A stretch of DNA of 64,000 nucleotides from the NCBI GenBank assembly GCA_947479455.1, contig CANJZE010000001.1, forward strand, positions 173,106 through 237,105, read 5' to 3'. Source of the stretch: Bacteroidota bacterium (GTDB lineage: Bacteria; Bacteroidota; Bacteroidia; Chitinophagales; LD1). Shown piece by piece: positions 43,172-53,784 of the stretch (its first letter is position 1; the number at the start of each line of letters is the position of its first letter). Position numbers and translations under genes: made by a program. A model generated the notes under the pieces. The model worked only from the letters and a program-made list of their open reading frames with translations. It was not told the origin of the DNA and made no database searches.

Positions 43172-43669
43172 TTACTTCCTATAACTATACTTCAGCGTTC
43201 TTCCCCAATTGCCCACGTGAATCAAAATGCTTTTCTCCACCAGTGAATCGTAATTGGCAAGAGCAGTATCTCTGCGCATTTGTAACGAAGAAATATTAAA
43301 GGTGAGATGAAACGGATGACGCTCTTTGCATTGAGTATCCATCAATTGAAAAAGCTTTACGTTGGTTTGTGCCGGAAGCGATTTCATCATGGCTCCGTTC
43401 CACATTAATTTGAAATTATCGGCATCGCAAGCCAGAATTTTTTTCGTCAATAAATGCAGCGTGTCTTTTGCAAGGTAAACCGTGTCGAGCGGAACCAATT
43501 CGGTGGTAGAATTGTAAAGTTCTTTATCTTTTATCAGCTTGCGAAACGAATTGTCAGTAATCGTATCTTCTACCGGGGCCGATGCCACACCATTTTGTTT
43601 TTGTGTAGTGCAAGAACCAATGAGGATAAGAAAACCGAATGCTGAAAGAAATATTTTTTGCATGCTCAT
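43172..43669 (-). CDS. Small predicted lipoprotein, unknown function
   Basis: 165 residues with a lipobox (LILIGSC, Cys 20) after a short hydrophobic segment. The remainder is mixed helix and strand with no recognised domain. The last base of its start codon region overlaps the end of the protease gene (43669), so the two are co-transcribed and perhaps coupled. It is probably an outer-membrane-anchored lipoprotein. A link with the protease is inferred from position only. Confidence 0.7.
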   Translation of the reverse strand: MSMQKIFLSAFGFLILIGSCTTQKQNGVASAPVEDTITDNSFRKLIKDKELYNSTTELVPLDTVYLAKDTLHLLTKKILACDADNFKLMWNGAMMKSLPAQTNVKLFQLMDTQCKERHPFHLTFNISSLQMRRDTALANYDSLVEKSILIHVGNWGRTLKYSYRK

Positions 43670-45975
43670 TATTTCAAAATTAGTTTTTGCACGGCTTTGC
43701 CAAAACTGCTTTGCGTTTCTAAAAAATAAACGCCTTTGTTTTCTGCACTTAAATCGATGCTGAAATTCTGTTCGATTGTTTTCTTTTCAAAAACAATTCT
43801 GCCCAGCGCATCAAACACCCGAACACTTTTCTCTGTTGCTTCATCAAACATCAAACTAAAGACTCCGTTCGATGGATTAGGAATTATGTTTAGCCGCATT
43901 TCTTTCGTTTCATCTATGGAAGTTGCTGCTACACAAAAATTATGTGCTTCCTGTGTTCCGAAATTTGCACTCGTTAAAGTAGCGTAAGTAGTGGTATTAC
44001 CTGTTAACGAAAAACTTCCAATGGTTCCCGAACTTACTCCATCACCATACGAATCGTAAATTGTAAAAGTGTAACAGCCTGGAGCAAGGCAAGCCGTTTC
44101 TGTGATTGACTGCCCGCCTGTAACATCAGTATACGTTCCACCTTCTGCTACTATTTGACTGTTTGCATTTGTAATTTCCCAACGTGTTTCAGAGCCGTAA
44201 TCATCGGTATGTAAATTTAAAACCACGCTACCGCTTGGAGGAAAAACCGTAATTGTAATAGTTTGAATGTCGTTTGCAGTATTACCATCGGCTTGGTTAT
44301 TCGGCAAAGTGGTTTCGAAAGTAAACGTATGTGTTCCTACACTTAACACAATTGCCGGAAGTGTAATAGCTGTTGTGTTTCCTGAAAGTAACATGCCATT
44401 GAATTGATATTGAAACACATTACCATCAATGGTGTAATTAATGGTAAGTTGTGTAATCGTATTCACACCAAAATTGCGAATCACAATTTTGGGTGTGTCG
44501 CTAACGGAAGTAACCACATTACAAATATTGGAGACCGGTCTATTAATGTTTGATATACCGGCATCGTTTTGCACCGCACTTCCACAAGGCGCGTTGACAC
44601 CGCTTATAGAATCGGCTGAAGTATTATCAGGATCTAACCAAACTTTTAATTGACGATTGGCAGCAGTGCCCATCGAAGTCCAGCCATAAAACACTCTGCC
44701 GTATTGGTCTTTATTGTTTGGCGTTACGCAATAAGAATCGCCACCGGTAAGAGTGCCTATAATTTGCTTCTGGTTATTGAAAAGAGGAGAGCCCGAAGAG
44801 CCCGGCTCCGTTACACCATGTCCGTTGGCGGTTGCCGCCCACTTCACATCCCAATGGGTATTATTCACACTTCCCCCCCACGAAGTTGTGGTAAGCGGGG
44901 TTGTGTACGTAGATATTTTTTTGATGTCACCATCCGGATGATGTATGCTAACGCCCGATGGTGAAGGTGTAGTCAAATGATTCCAACCACTGAAATAGGC
45001 ATTGTAGCTCACCGGCACATTTGAATTGAATCGAAGCAATAAAAAATCGGGACCTGTATCACCACCGCTATCGTTGCTATCAGCAATTTTTGTGCAACCG
45101 TTTACAATTTTATTTGTTGGTCCGGTTGTGCCATTGCAAGTAGCGGCTTGATAATTGAAATAGAAAACCCATTGAGAATATTGATTGGCAGTTGTTCCTT
45201 CACTGCAATGTTGTGTAGAGAGAAAATAGGGAGTGCAGTCGGCTCTTACATTATTAATCAGTGCTCCGCTGCAAAAGCCGTTTCCACCATTGCTTACTGC
45301 TAAAATGCGTGCTGCGCTGCGCACTTGGTCTGCCCAGTTAGCGGCTTCGCTGCAAACCACATTTACTTCACATGCACCGGCCGCGGTTGCGCTATTTGTG
45401 CTCCGGCTCAGTGGTGCAATCCATCGGTAAGCATGACCCACTTGATTGATGCTGATGATTCCTTTACCCTTCACTTCTTTCGGTTCGTTGTATTCCACAA
45501 TGCAGGTTTCGCCATGAATAATGCCTGTACAAAAAGCGCGAACCTCGGGAGAATTGTCATGTGTAAATGCGCCAAGCACTTCTTCTTTGCCGGGCATGTA
45601 AACATACATAGTTGCCCCTTCGGGCAAATAAAATTTATCGAAAAGCGGAACAAGTGCCAACGCATTTACTGAAGTAATTTTCACACGCCATACTCTGCTA
45701 CCATCGGGCAAATCATTCCAAACACCAGAATTATTGAGGGTGATATTGGTGTTGATGTTTCGCGAAAACAATGCGAGGTGACCGTTCTTTGCATCGTTCT
45801 TATCTAATTGTTCTGCCTCGGTTAAAGAAAAAGCAGGTAGAACAATTTCTTGCGGCTTTGTAAAAAGTGCAGCGGAGTAAACCGTTGATTTTGGAAAAAT
45901 AGTTTCGTCAAACTGAGCAGTAGCAACTGTACAAAAGATGAAACTGATAACTACTATAGCATTAATCCTTTTCAT
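43669..45975 (-). CDS. Secreted trypsin-like serine endopeptidase (lysyl endopeptidase-like), T9SS type A
   Basis: 768 residues with a signal peptide (about 1-20, ICTVATAQ). A propeptide of about 190 residues precedes the S1-type catalytic domain, which has NGFCSGALINN, His in FLSTQHC, Asp in GPDFLLLRF and Ser in EPGSSGSPLF, as in Achromobacter/Lysobacter lysyl endopeptidases. Further domains near 470-660 resemble CARDB-like and beta-sandwich modules. The C-terminal NIIPNPSNGVFSLMF ... VQKLILK is a type A sorting domain. It is predicted to be exported and processed. Specificity for Lys is a family guess. Confidence 0.9.
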   Translation of the reverse strand: MKRINAIVVISFIFCTVATAQFDETIFPKSTVYSAALFTKPQEIVLPAFSLTEAEQLDKNDAKNGHLALFSRNINTNITLNNSGVWNDLPDGSRVWRVKITSVNALALVPLFDKFYLPEGATMYVYMPGKEEVLGAFTHDNSPEVRAFCTGIIHGETCIVEYNEPKEVKGKGIISINQVGHAYRWIAPLSRSTNSATAAGACEVNVVCSEAANWADQVRSAARILAVSNGGNGFCSGALINNVRADCTPYFLSTQHCSEGTTANQYSQWVFYFNYQAATCNGTTGPTNKIVNGCTKIADSNDSGGDTGPDFLLLRFNSNVPVSYNAYFSGWNHLTTPSPSGVSIHHPDGDIKKISTYTTPLTTTSWGGSVNNTHWDVKWAATANGHGVTEPGSSGSPLFNNQKQIIGTLTGGDSYCVTPNNKDQYGRVFYGWTSMGTAANRQLKVWLDPDNTSADSISGVNAPCGSAVQNDAGISNINRPVSNICNVVTSVSDTPKIVIRNFGVNTITQLTINYTIDGNVFQYQFNGMLLSGNTTAITLPAIVLSVGTHTFTFETTLPNNQADGNTANDIQTITITVFPPSGSVVLNLHTDDYGSETRWEITNANSQIVAEGGTYTDVTGGQSITETACLAPGCYTFTIYDSYGDGVSSGTIGSFSLTGNTTTYATLTSANFGTQEAHNFCVAATSIDETKEMRLNIIPNPSNGVFSLMFDEATEKSVRVFDALGRIVFEKKTIEQNFSIDLSAENKGVYFLETQSSFGKAVQKLILK

Positions 45976-46103
45976 TTAGCTACGATTGATTTTGAAGACG
46001 TGTGAAAATAGTTTTTTTTGATACTGACTAAATCAACGCAAAACTACAAATGAAATTTTGTGAAGCAGGCTTCGTTGTATTGTAGTAATTGCACCTTAAT
46101 AAG

Positions 46104-48701
46104 ATGAGCACCGAAAATAATTTACCGCACAATAACAGCATTCGTACAAAAGATCGATGGAAGAAGTTTGTACTCATCACGCTCTCTGTTCTTGTCGTTA
46201 TAACTACACTTTTAGTAGTAACGGCTTTTGTTTTAGAAGCGAAAATTAAAGCTGGGCTTATTGCAGAAATAAATGCACGCGTTACTGTTCCTGTAAAAGT
46301 GGAAGGCGGTATTTCGCTTTCCTTATTCAAACATTTTCCTTACGGTTCGGTTACTTTTTCAAAGGTAACTATTGACGATAAGTTTGATAAGAAGAATAAA
46401 AAACTGTTGCGCGTGGAAGAGATTTCGCTGCTCTGTAATATCTATTCGCTGTTTAGCGATAGGATTGAGTTTTCGAAAATTGTTTTGCGCAATGGTGAGT
46501 TGAATTTTTATAAAGATGAAGCGGGCAAAATGAATTTCGATATTCTGAAACCAACCAAGGGCGATTCGAAACAAAAACTTAGCATACAAATAAAAAAGGC
46601 GCTGATAAACGATGTGAAGCTGATTTACCTAGACAAATCGCAGGCAACTAACATTGACGCGGAAGTGAACGAGGTACTCCTAAGCGGCAATTTTGATGAA
46701 GAGAATTTTGAGTTGACAGCAAAAAGTCAAATCAGGGTAAATAGTATTACAGCCAACGGAGAAATGCTTATAAGCAATAGAAATATTTCGGCCGAAACTA
46801 TTTTGAATATTGACAAAGCCAAGAATAAATACAGTTTCAAAAACGGGAAAATTTCTATTGATGAATCGGAATTCAACATCAACGGTTTTTTTGCGCTTTT
46901 AAAAAACGAAACTCAACTCAATTTCAATTTGAAGAATGAAGGCAGCAACATGCAACAATTATTTTCGCTCTTTCCCGAAAAGTATAAAGCAAGTTTTACT
47001 GAAGCAACAGGAAGTGGTGAATATGCTATTGCTGTAAGTGTGAAAGGAATTTTAAGTAAGTCGATTTTCCCTTCTATAAAAGTTTCGGCTGATTTAAAAA
47101 ACAGTGAGATAAAACTGAGCCAATACAATAAGTTATTGCAAAAGGTAAATGCAAAAGCGAGTTATGAATTAGATACAAAAGGCAACGACCGAATCATCAT
47201 CAGCAATTTCGATTGCACTTTGAATAACGAGCCGTTCAGTTTTAAACTTTCGTTGGAAAATATTTCTAACCCGGTTTTTAATTTTTCGGCCAATGGAGTT
47301 TTGCATTTGAATGAACTCACCACTTTTATTCCCGATTCGGTTATTCAAGATATTGACGGCACAGTAACTTTTTCGAATTTTCATTTACAGGGAAAGAAGA
47401 ATGATTTTACAGATGTCGAAAATTCAACGCTGCTTGGTTCCGGTGATTTTAAAATGGAAGGAGTAGAGTTTCGTCAAAACGGAATTACCTACGGTAATAT
47501 CAATGGTGTGTTGAAATACGAAAACAGAATTATTGAAGCACATGATTTAACGCTAAACTTTCTAAGCACCGATTTTAATTTTTCGGGAAACATTGAAAAC
47601 CTTTTTGCGTTTGCTTACAACCTTGCAGTTAAGCGCAAAGCAAATGATGTAGTACTTGGCGTAAACGGTAAAGTAAAAATGCAAACATTCAATCTGAGTG
47701 GTCTGCTTGAAGCTTTCGGAAAAAAGAATCGTCCACAACCAGCACAGCGTGAAAAAATAAATCCGCGCGAGATATTCAGCATGAAAGGAAATGTAGAAGT
47801 AGAAGTTGGAAAATTTATTTTTCGTCAAATGCAGTTCGATGCTGTTAGAGCGAATTTGCAGGTAGCACCCGGCATTGTTCAAATCAATCACTTGCGTGCC
47901 AATGCAATGGAAGGTGAATTGAAAACAACAGGTCAAATTGCCTTTACTCAAAACAACACGCTCTCTATGAAAATTGATTTGGTGGCGGTGGAGTTGAACA
48001 TACCCGAAATATTTAGACAGTGCGAAAACTTTGGTCAAAGCACGTTGACCGATAAACATTTGAAAGGAAAAGTGAGCACCTCAATTTCTTTAAATGCCGA
48101 TTGGAGAAATTACAAAGACCTTGACATGAAAACTTTGTCATCGGTAATTGATTTCAGAATTGCGAATGGAGAACTGAATAAGTTTGAGCCGTTGCGAGCA
48201 GCTTCAAAGTTTGTGCGGGTAGAGGAATTAGAAAATATCCGCTTTGCAGATTTAGAGAACACAATAAATATGGCTAATGGACGTATAGATATTCCCGAAT
48301 TTGAAATAAAAACTTCGGCACTCAATCTTATGGTTTTTGGTTATCACAATTTCGACAATACGGTGGATTATCATTTGAAAATAAATTTGCACAAGCTGTT
48401 GGCGCAAAAATTTAGACGAACCACGGGTAACGAACAATTTATAGAAGCCGACCCTTATGAAGGAGTAAACCTGTTTCTTACCTTAACTGGTCCCATCAAC
48501 AATTTGAATATTAAGTTCGATAAAGCGGGAATAAGAAAAAAAGTTCAAACCGATTTTAGAAACGAGCGACAAGTACTTAAAGATTTATTGAACAACTCGC
48601 GAAGGAAAATTGACGAGAACGAACAAAAGCGTGAGGAAAAATATTTTAATGTAAAAGAAGAGCCGCAGTTTATGGACTTTGATACGATAGAAAAGCAGTG
48701 A
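46104..48701 (+). CDS. AsmA-like envelope protein
   Basis: 865 residues from the ATG at 46104 (MSTENNLPHNN); a TTG at 46089 adds five residues. One N-terminal membrane helix (about 23-45, VLITLSVLVVITTLLVVTAF) is followed by a long periplasmic part rich in beta strands, with AsmA-type pieces such as NFDILKPTKGDSK, FNINGFFALLKN and TGPINNLNIKFDKAGIRKK near the end. AsmA-like proteins bridge inner and outer membranes and are linked to lipid transfer. Ends with a charged helical tail. No partner is adjacent. Confidence 0.87.
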   Translation: MSTENNLPHNNSIRTKDRWKKFVLITLSVLVVITTLLVVTAFVLEAKIKAGLIAEINARVTVPVKVEGGISLSLFKHFPYGSVTFSKVTIDDKFDKKNKKLLRVEEISLLCNIYSLFSDRIEFSKIVLRNGELNFYKDEAGKMNFDILKPTKGDSKQKLSIQIKKALINDVKLIYLDKSQATNIDAEVNEVLLSGNFDEENFELTAKSQIRVNSITANGEMLISNRNISAETILNIDKAKNKYSFKNGKISIDESEFNINGFFALLKNETQLNFNLKNEGSNMQQLFSLFPEKYKASFTEATGSGEYAIAVSVKGILSKSIFPSIKVSADLKNSEIKLSQYNKLLQKVNAKASYELDTKGNDRIIISNFDCTLNNEPFSFKLSLENISNPVFNFSANGVLHLNELTTFIPDSVIQDIDGTVTFSNFHLQGKKNDFTDVENSTLLGSGDFKMEGVEFRQNGITYGNINGVLKYENRIIEAHDLTLNFLSTDFNFSGNIENLFAFAYNLAVKRKANDVVLGVNGKVKMQTFNLSGLLEAFGKKNRPQPAQREKINPREIFSMKGNVEVEVGKFIFRQMQFDAVRANLQVAPGIVQINHLRANAMEGELKTTGQIAFTQNNTLSMKIDLVAVELNIPEIFRQCENFGQSTLTDKHLKGKVSTSISLNADWRNYKDLDMKTLSSVIDFRIANGELNKFEPLRAASKFVRVEELENIRFADLENTINMANGRIDIPEFEIKTSALNLMVFGYHNFDNTVDYHLKINLHKLLAQKFRRTTGNEQFIEADPYEGVNLFLTLTGPINNLNIKFDKAGIRKKVQTDFRNERQVLKDLLNNSRRKIDENEQKREEKYFNVKEEPQFMDFDTIEKQ

Positions 48702-48754
48702 GTAATTAGACCGCAGCCGTTTTTTATTCGCTAATTGAATTTGTATTTGCATCT

Positions 48755-48800
48755 TGTATTTCATTTTCTCATTTTCAAATTTCCGAATTTCCGAATTAGT
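48755..48800. repeat. AT-rich interspersed repeat
   Basis: ttctcattttcaaatttccgaatttccgaatt resembles the spacer at 27605-27695. It lies just before the start of the kinase at 48806. Confidence 0.45.
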
Positions 48801-48805
48801 ATTTC

Positions 48806-50314
48806 ATGGACGTTTACTCGCGCAAATCAAATCTTAAACTCATTCTGCTGTTGTGCGGTGTTTTAATCGGGCTTAGCACGCTCGTGTATACAAATCATTT
48901 GGCTAATAAAATTGCGGATGAAGAAAAATACAATGCGCGCCTGTGGGCAGAGGCAATAGCACGCAAAGCACGCTTGGTTCGATACACCAAAGAACTTTTC
49001 ACCAAACTGGCTGCCGATGAAAGAAGAAAGGTGAACGTATATGCACAATCAACCAAATTTGTTTTGAAGGTTGACGACAATGAAATGCTCACCTTCTTCA
49101 ATGAAATTGTTACTTCTAACAATGACATTCCAGCCATTCTGGTAGATGAAAGAGGAAATATTCTTGGCGCGCGCAACATTGAAATTCCTGCGGTGAAAAC
49201 TTTTTTTGAGTTACCACAAAAAACCATTGCTGAGTTTTCCAGTTACCCGCCAATTTTGGTTGATTATAAAATCAACAAGAATTTTATCTACTACAAAGAC
49301 TCCAATCTTTTTACCAAACTGAAACAAACCCTTAGCGATTTGGTGGAAACCTTTATTTCAGAAGTGGTGGTGAATACCGCTTCGGCTCCGGTAATTCTTA
49401 CCGATGAAAAAATGAATGTGATTGACTATGGTAATATTGATTCGTTACAAATGAAAGACGATGCCGCGGCACTCAAAATGATTAAAGCTATGCAGGCGGC
49501 TCATGAACCTATTATGGCCGATTTGGGCGAAGGAGTGTATCGATACATTTATTATGACGATTCACAAACGTTGAAACAACTGCGAATTTTTCCGTTTGTA
49601 CAACTTGGAATTTTTGCCGTGTTTCTCCTCATCTCTTATTTCGCTTTCAGCAATGCGCGCAGAGCCGAGCAGAATTTAGTTTGGGTGGGCATGGCTAAAG
49701 AAACTGCGCATCAACTGGGCACTCCTATTTCATCGCTAAGCGGTTGGGTAGAATTACTTCGCGACATTGATGGAATGAAAGGAAATGAAAAATTGCTTGA
49801 TGAATTTGACCTCGACATTCAACGACTTACTTTAGTGGCCGACCGTTTTTCGAAAATTGGTTCGGTGCCGCAACTCACTGCACAAAGTGTGCGCGAAACG
49901 CTTGAGCGCAATGTGGACTACATGCGCAAACGCGCCAGCGAAAAAGCACAGTTCAGTATTTTTTGTGAAGATGATTTGCGCATCAATATCAACAATCAAC
50001 TTTTCGATTGGGTGCTTGAAAATTTATTAAAGAATGCGCTGGATGCTATGGATGGTACCGGAGAGATTGATTTGGAAGTGAGCAGCGATTCAAACAACGT
50101 TCATATTGATATTACAGATACCGGCAAAGGAATTGCAAAAAACAAATTCGAAACAATTTTCGAACCCGGCTATTCTACCAAACGCAGAGGTTGGGGTTTA
50201 GGACTATCACTCACCAAAAGAATCGTAGAAGAATATCACAACGGAAAAATTGTGGTACGCAGTTCAGAAATTGGTAAAGGAACTACGTTTAGAATTTCTT
50301 TGCCCAAGGCGTGA
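48806..50314 (+). CDS. Membrane sensor histidine kinase
   Basis: 502 residues with two membrane helices (about 12-30 and 270-290) around a large periplasmic sensor region of about 235 residues. The H-box is ETAHQLGTPISSL with His near 302. The HATPase_c part has ENLLKNALDAMDGTG, DTGKGIAKNKFETIFEPGYSTKRRGWGLGLSLTKRI. The HQLGTP form of the H-box is typical of a Bacteroidota kinase group. No response regulator is adjacent, so its output is unknown. Separated from the AsmA-like gene by a repeat-rich 104 bp spacer. Confidence 0.92.
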   Translation: MDVYSRKSNLKLILLLCGVLIGLSTLVYTNHLANKIADEEKYNARLWAEAIARKARLVRYTKELFTKLAADERRKVNVYAQSTKFVLKVDDNEMLTFFNEIVTSNNDIPAILVDERGNILGARNIEIPAVKTFFELPQKTIAEFSSYPPILVDYKINKNFIYYKDSNLFTKLKQTLSDLVETFISEVVVNTASAPVILTDEKMNVIDYGNIDSLQMKDDAAALKMIKAMQAAHEPIMADLGEGVYRYIYYDDSQTLKQLRIFPFVQLGIFAVFLLISYFAFSNARRAEQNLVWVGMAKETAHQLGTPISSLSGWVELLRDIDGMKGNEKLLDEFDLDIQRLTLVADRFSKIGSVPQLTAQSVRETLERNVDYMRKRASEKAQFSIFCEDDLRININNQLFDWVLENLLKNALDAMDGTGEIDLEVSSDSNNVHIDITDTGKGIAKNKFETIFEPGYSTKRRGWGLGLSLTKRIVEEYHNGKIVVRSSEIGKGTTFRISLPKA

Positions 50315-50333
50315 TGTAAAATTTTGTTGATTT

Positions 50334-51749
50334 ATGAAACGCAAAGAATTTAATCGCCTTAGTGTTTTGGCAATAACTTCCCTCCTATTTCCGCCTTTTT
50401 TGCAAGCAGCAATTGCTGTTTCAAAACGCCCCTCGCCTACTCAACGAAAATTTGTGAGCAAAGCCGTTGATGAATTAATTGAGGAAATAAAACGCAACAT
50501 TAGCGATAACGAGTTGTCGCAGCTTTTCGAAAACTGTTTTCCGAATACCCTCGACACCACCGTATTTTTTGAACTCCACAATGGGGTACCCGATACTTAT
50601 GTTATAACCGGTGATATTGATGCCATGTGGCAGCGCGATTCATCGGCTCAGGTGAATCCTTATTTGCCACTTTGTGCAAAAGATAAAGAGTTGTCATTAA
50701 TGGTGGAGGGATTAATCCGCAGGCAAACGCGCAACATTTTGCTCGACCCTTACGCCAATGCGTTTTATAAGGATGCAAGCAAAATCAGTCAATGGAAAAA
50801 CGATAAAACCGAAATGAAACCGGGTGTGCACGAACGCAAATGGGAACTGGATTCGCTTTGTTATTGCATACGACTGGCGCATCGTTATTGGAAAATAACA
50901 GGAAATGTTTCTGCCTTTAACGAAACCTGGTTGCAGGCAATGAAATTGGCAGTGGCCACTATGAAAGAACAACAGCGCAAAAACGATAAGGGCACTTATC
51001 ACTTTCAGCGTGTGGGCAATCCTCACGATACTTTAATTAATAGCGGATATGGAAGTGATGTAAAATATACGGGAATGATTTGTTCGGCTTTTCGCAACAG
51101 CGATGATGCTACAACGTACCTCTATAACATTCCCGAAAATCTTTTTGCTGTAACAGCTTTGCAACAATTGGCAGAAATGATTCAAACTGTTTTTCCCAAT
51201 GAAAATTTTGCGAAAGAATGTTTGGAATTGGCAAGTGAGGTTGAACAGGCGGTAAAAGATTACGGCATTGCACACCATAAAGATTTCGGAAAAATTTACG
51301 CGTATGAATGCGATGGCAAAGGCAATTATCTTTTTATGGAAGATGCCGGCATTCCCGGTTTAATCACCATTCCTTATTTGGGATACGGAAATATGAACGA
51401 TGAAATTTATCAGCGCACCAGAAGTTTTGCATTGAGCAAAGACAATCCTTATTTTTTTAGATCCGAAAAATACGAAGGCACGGGCAGCCCTCATTTAGAT
51501 TGGAAAGGAAACATGATTTGGCACCTGGGAATTATTTCACGCGCTATAACTTCGGTAAATGACGAGGAAATAAAATACTGTTTGCACTTATTAAAAACTA
51601 CACACGCGGGCAAAGGCTTTATGCATGAAGGCTTCCGAAAAAATAATTCGAATGATTTTACTCGCCCGTGGTTTGCCTGGGCTAACAGTTATTTTGGCGA
51701 ATTGATTTTAAAAATATACGCAGATAAAAAGCACTTGCTGCAGCAATAG
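50334..51749 (+). CDS. Glycoside hydrolase family 125 exo-alpha-1,6-mannosidase
   Basis: 471 residues with a signal peptide (about 1-28, SLLFPPFLQAA). GH125 motifs are FVITGDIDAMWQRDSSAQV in short form near 90-107 (ITGDIDAMWQRDSSAQ), GLIRRQTRNILLDPYANAF near 128-146, and HERKWELDSLCY near 163. The family is an inverting, metal-independent alpha-1,6-mannosidase acting on yeast- or N-glycan-type mannans. No PUL-type susC/susD genes are present near it. It follows the kinase gene by 19 bp and could be in one transcript. Confidence 0.92.
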   Translation: MKRKEFNRLSVLAITSLLFPPFLQAAIAVSKRPSPTQRKFVSKAVDELIEEIKRNISDNELSQLFENCFPNTLDTTVFFELHNGVPDTYVITGDIDAMWQRDSSAQVNPYLPLCAKDKELSLMVEGLIRRQTRNILLDPYANAFYKDASKISQWKNDKTEMKPGVHERKWELDSLCYCIRLAHRYWKITGNVSAFNETWLQAMKLAVATMKEQQRKNDKGTYHFQRVGNPHDTLINSGYGSDVKYTGMICSAFRNSDDATTYLYNIPENLFAVTALQQLAEMIQTVFPNENFAKECLELASEVEQAVKDYGIAHHKDFGKIYAYECDGKGNYLFMEDAGIPGLITIPYLGYGNMNDEIYQRTRSFALSKDNPYFFRSEKYEGTGSPHLDWKGNMIWHLGIISRAITSVNDEEIKYCLHLLKTTHAGKGFMHEGFRKNNSNDFTRPWFAWANSYFGELILKIYADKKHLLQQ

Positions 51750-51898
51750 AAGAACGTTTCAAAAAAAATTAGTCGCTTTTATTCCCCTGCAAATTTTTAT
51801 TTGCCAACTACCGTTACCCTTTATGGAGTCAAATAATTTTATGCAATATCGCATCCGCTTAAATTAATAGTGAGTTAACCAGAGCATAACTGCATAGC

Positions 51899-53701
51899 AT
51901 GAATACAACTCCGGATAAGGAGAATACATACGGAACCGTTACGCCCGAAGTACCCAACACTAAATACTTTTTAACCACTGAGCAATTCAACAGAGGAGTG
52001 GGCACCCATTTTATTAAACATGCCAACCGCACTTTAGAAAAGGGACAAAAATTTATGGTGGGGCTATCGCACGGGCAATCGCCTGCGGGTGTTTATCAGT
52101 ATATTTTTGAACACTATAATGAACTCAAAAATCCGGAGAACATACTTTACACGTTTGTAAATTCACCAAGCACTAGGCAACGTAGCTTAGAGGGAATTAT
52201 GGATGCGCGCGAATTTGTAAAGAAACTTTTTCGCAATCGTTTAATTACCCGCGAACAAATTATTGGTTACAGTTTCAGTCACGAAAGCATGGAAGCTTAT
52301 GTAGCCGATTTCAATTTATCGGTTTCGGCTTATTTAAAAGAGCATAACAAAGAAGGTTTTGATTATGTGTTTCTTTCTTGCAATCCACGTGGTATGGTGG
52401 CGGCTATTGAACGTAAATCAACCGCTTTCAATTCAACCGAAATTGTGGTAGTGGTAGATAGTAACAAACAGAAAAAAATTACCGGCACTCCGTATTTTCT
52501 CATGCGTTCTAAACGCATTGGCTTTCTGGCAACCAAAGCCGATAAGAGACGACCGCTTGCCTGGCTTTTTGCTATTGATGCAAAACCCGATCAAAGCCCC
52601 GGCTTTTTGCGCTACATACCTGGCGTGCAAAAACGCATGACCGTTTTTATTGACGATAAAGCATTGACATGGCCACAGGTAGAAGTAAAACGCGAAACAC
52701 CTTATGGCGTAAGCACCATACGTGTTGATACCGCAAACACCTATAAAGAAAACGCGAAAGAAAAGTTACCGGTAGTTATTCTCATTCACGGGTTCCTCGG
52801 TTTAAATTCTTACGATGGATTGTTGTCCATCATTCCTTCGCACTTATACCTAGCTGCGGCTATGCACTACGGCTCCATACCAAACGATCTTCCACCTTCC
52901 GAATACTCGCATCACATTGCCAGCAATATTGATGCAGTGGTTGATTACTTCGGCTCCAAAGGTCACCCTGTTTATATTTACGACCACTCTATGGGCAACA
53001 TTTATTTTATGATGATTGACCGAGAGTTGAGTAAATATCCTGCGGTAAAAAAATATTTGCGTGGTCGCATTGGTGCTAATCCTTTTTTTGGAGAAGAAGC
53101 TAAACACGCAACACTTGGTTTCTTAGATAATGTGATTCTGCCTTCCTTAAAACACATCAAAGGATTTGCAGCTAAAACTATGCTGGTTACACTTAGAAGA
53201 GTTATTCCTTTCGATTCGAAAAACGGAGTGCGCAAACGTGGCATTATACTTTCCGACTGGCTCATTAGTAAAGAAAGCAACATGCGCGAACGTATTTGGA
53301 TGGCGGCTAAAGAGCGTATCCTGTACTTAATGACGAATATGGATTCGTTGCCGCATCTTAATCGCATTCCAATTGAGCGTGCCTTGAATCGTTTGCCAGC
53401 AAAAGTTTTTGCCATACAAACACATTCAGCTCTGGAGCAAAGTATAGCGTTCGACCAACAAAAGGGGTTAGTGAATATTCCTAACAAAAACATTCCTGTA
53501 CTCATACTCAAAAGCGAGCGCGATGGCGTAGCACGTTTTGTGCCGCGCATTTATGAAGGCAAAAACATTGAGGTGATGGATGTAACTAATCATAACGAAT
53601 ACGACCTCTTTCGCGAACATCTCTTTCACATGGCGCATCCACACCGCGCAACTCGCATTATTGACGAGTTTATTAGAAAAACCGAAGAAGAGAATAAGTA
53701 A
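51899..53701 (+). CDS. NagB-like/alpha-beta hydrolase fusion protein
   Basis: 600 residues, no signal peptide. The N-terminal half (about 20-245) has the NagB/6-phosphogluconolactonase-like fold signature (VGLSHGQSPAGVYQYI near 55-70), but the catalytic GxGxDGHIA motif is replaced by SCNPRGMVAAIERK, so this domain is probably not an isomerase. The C-terminal half (about 270-600) is an alpha/beta hydrolase: oxyanion HGFLGLNS near 299, nucleophile DHSMGN with Ser near 363, Asp in SERDGVARFV and His in VTNHNEYD or HLFHMAHP. The pairing of these domains is unusual. The start at 51899 is the first ATG. Confidence 0.8.
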   Translation: MNTTPDKENTYGTVTPEVPNTKYFLTTEQFNRGVGTHFIKHANRTLEKGQKFMVGLSHGQSPAGVYQYIFEHYNELKNPENILYTFVNSPSTRQRSLEGIMDAREFVKKLFRNRLITREQIIGYSFSHESMEAYVADFNLSVSAYLKEHNKEGFDYVFLSCNPRGMVAAIERKSTAFNSTEIVVVVDSNKQKKITGTPYFLMRSKRIGFLATKADKRRPLAWLFAIDAKPDQSPGFLRYIPGVQKRMTVFIDDKALTWPQVEVKRETPYGVSTIRVDTANTYKENAKEKLPVVILIHGFLGLNSYDGLLSIIPSHLYLAAAMHYGSIPNDLPPSEYSHHIASNIDAVVDYFGSKGHPVYIYDHSMGNIYFMMIDRELSKYPAVKKYLRGRIGANPFFGEEAKHATLGFLDNVILPSLKHIKGFAAKTMLVTLRRVIPFDSKNGVRKRGIILSDWLISKESNMRERIWMAAKERILYLMTNMDSLPHLNRIPIERALNRLPAKVFAIQTHSALEQSIAFDQQKGLVNIPNKNIPVLILKSERDGVARFVPRIYEGKNIEVMDVTNHNEYDLFREHLFHMAHPHRATRIIDEFIRKTEEENK

Positions 53702-53784
53702 TTCTGTTTCAGCAATTGTTCCTGTTACTTTTTCCATGCGCATAAAAAATTAGTTTCGAGCCCCAAATTTTTTGAAACAGAACC

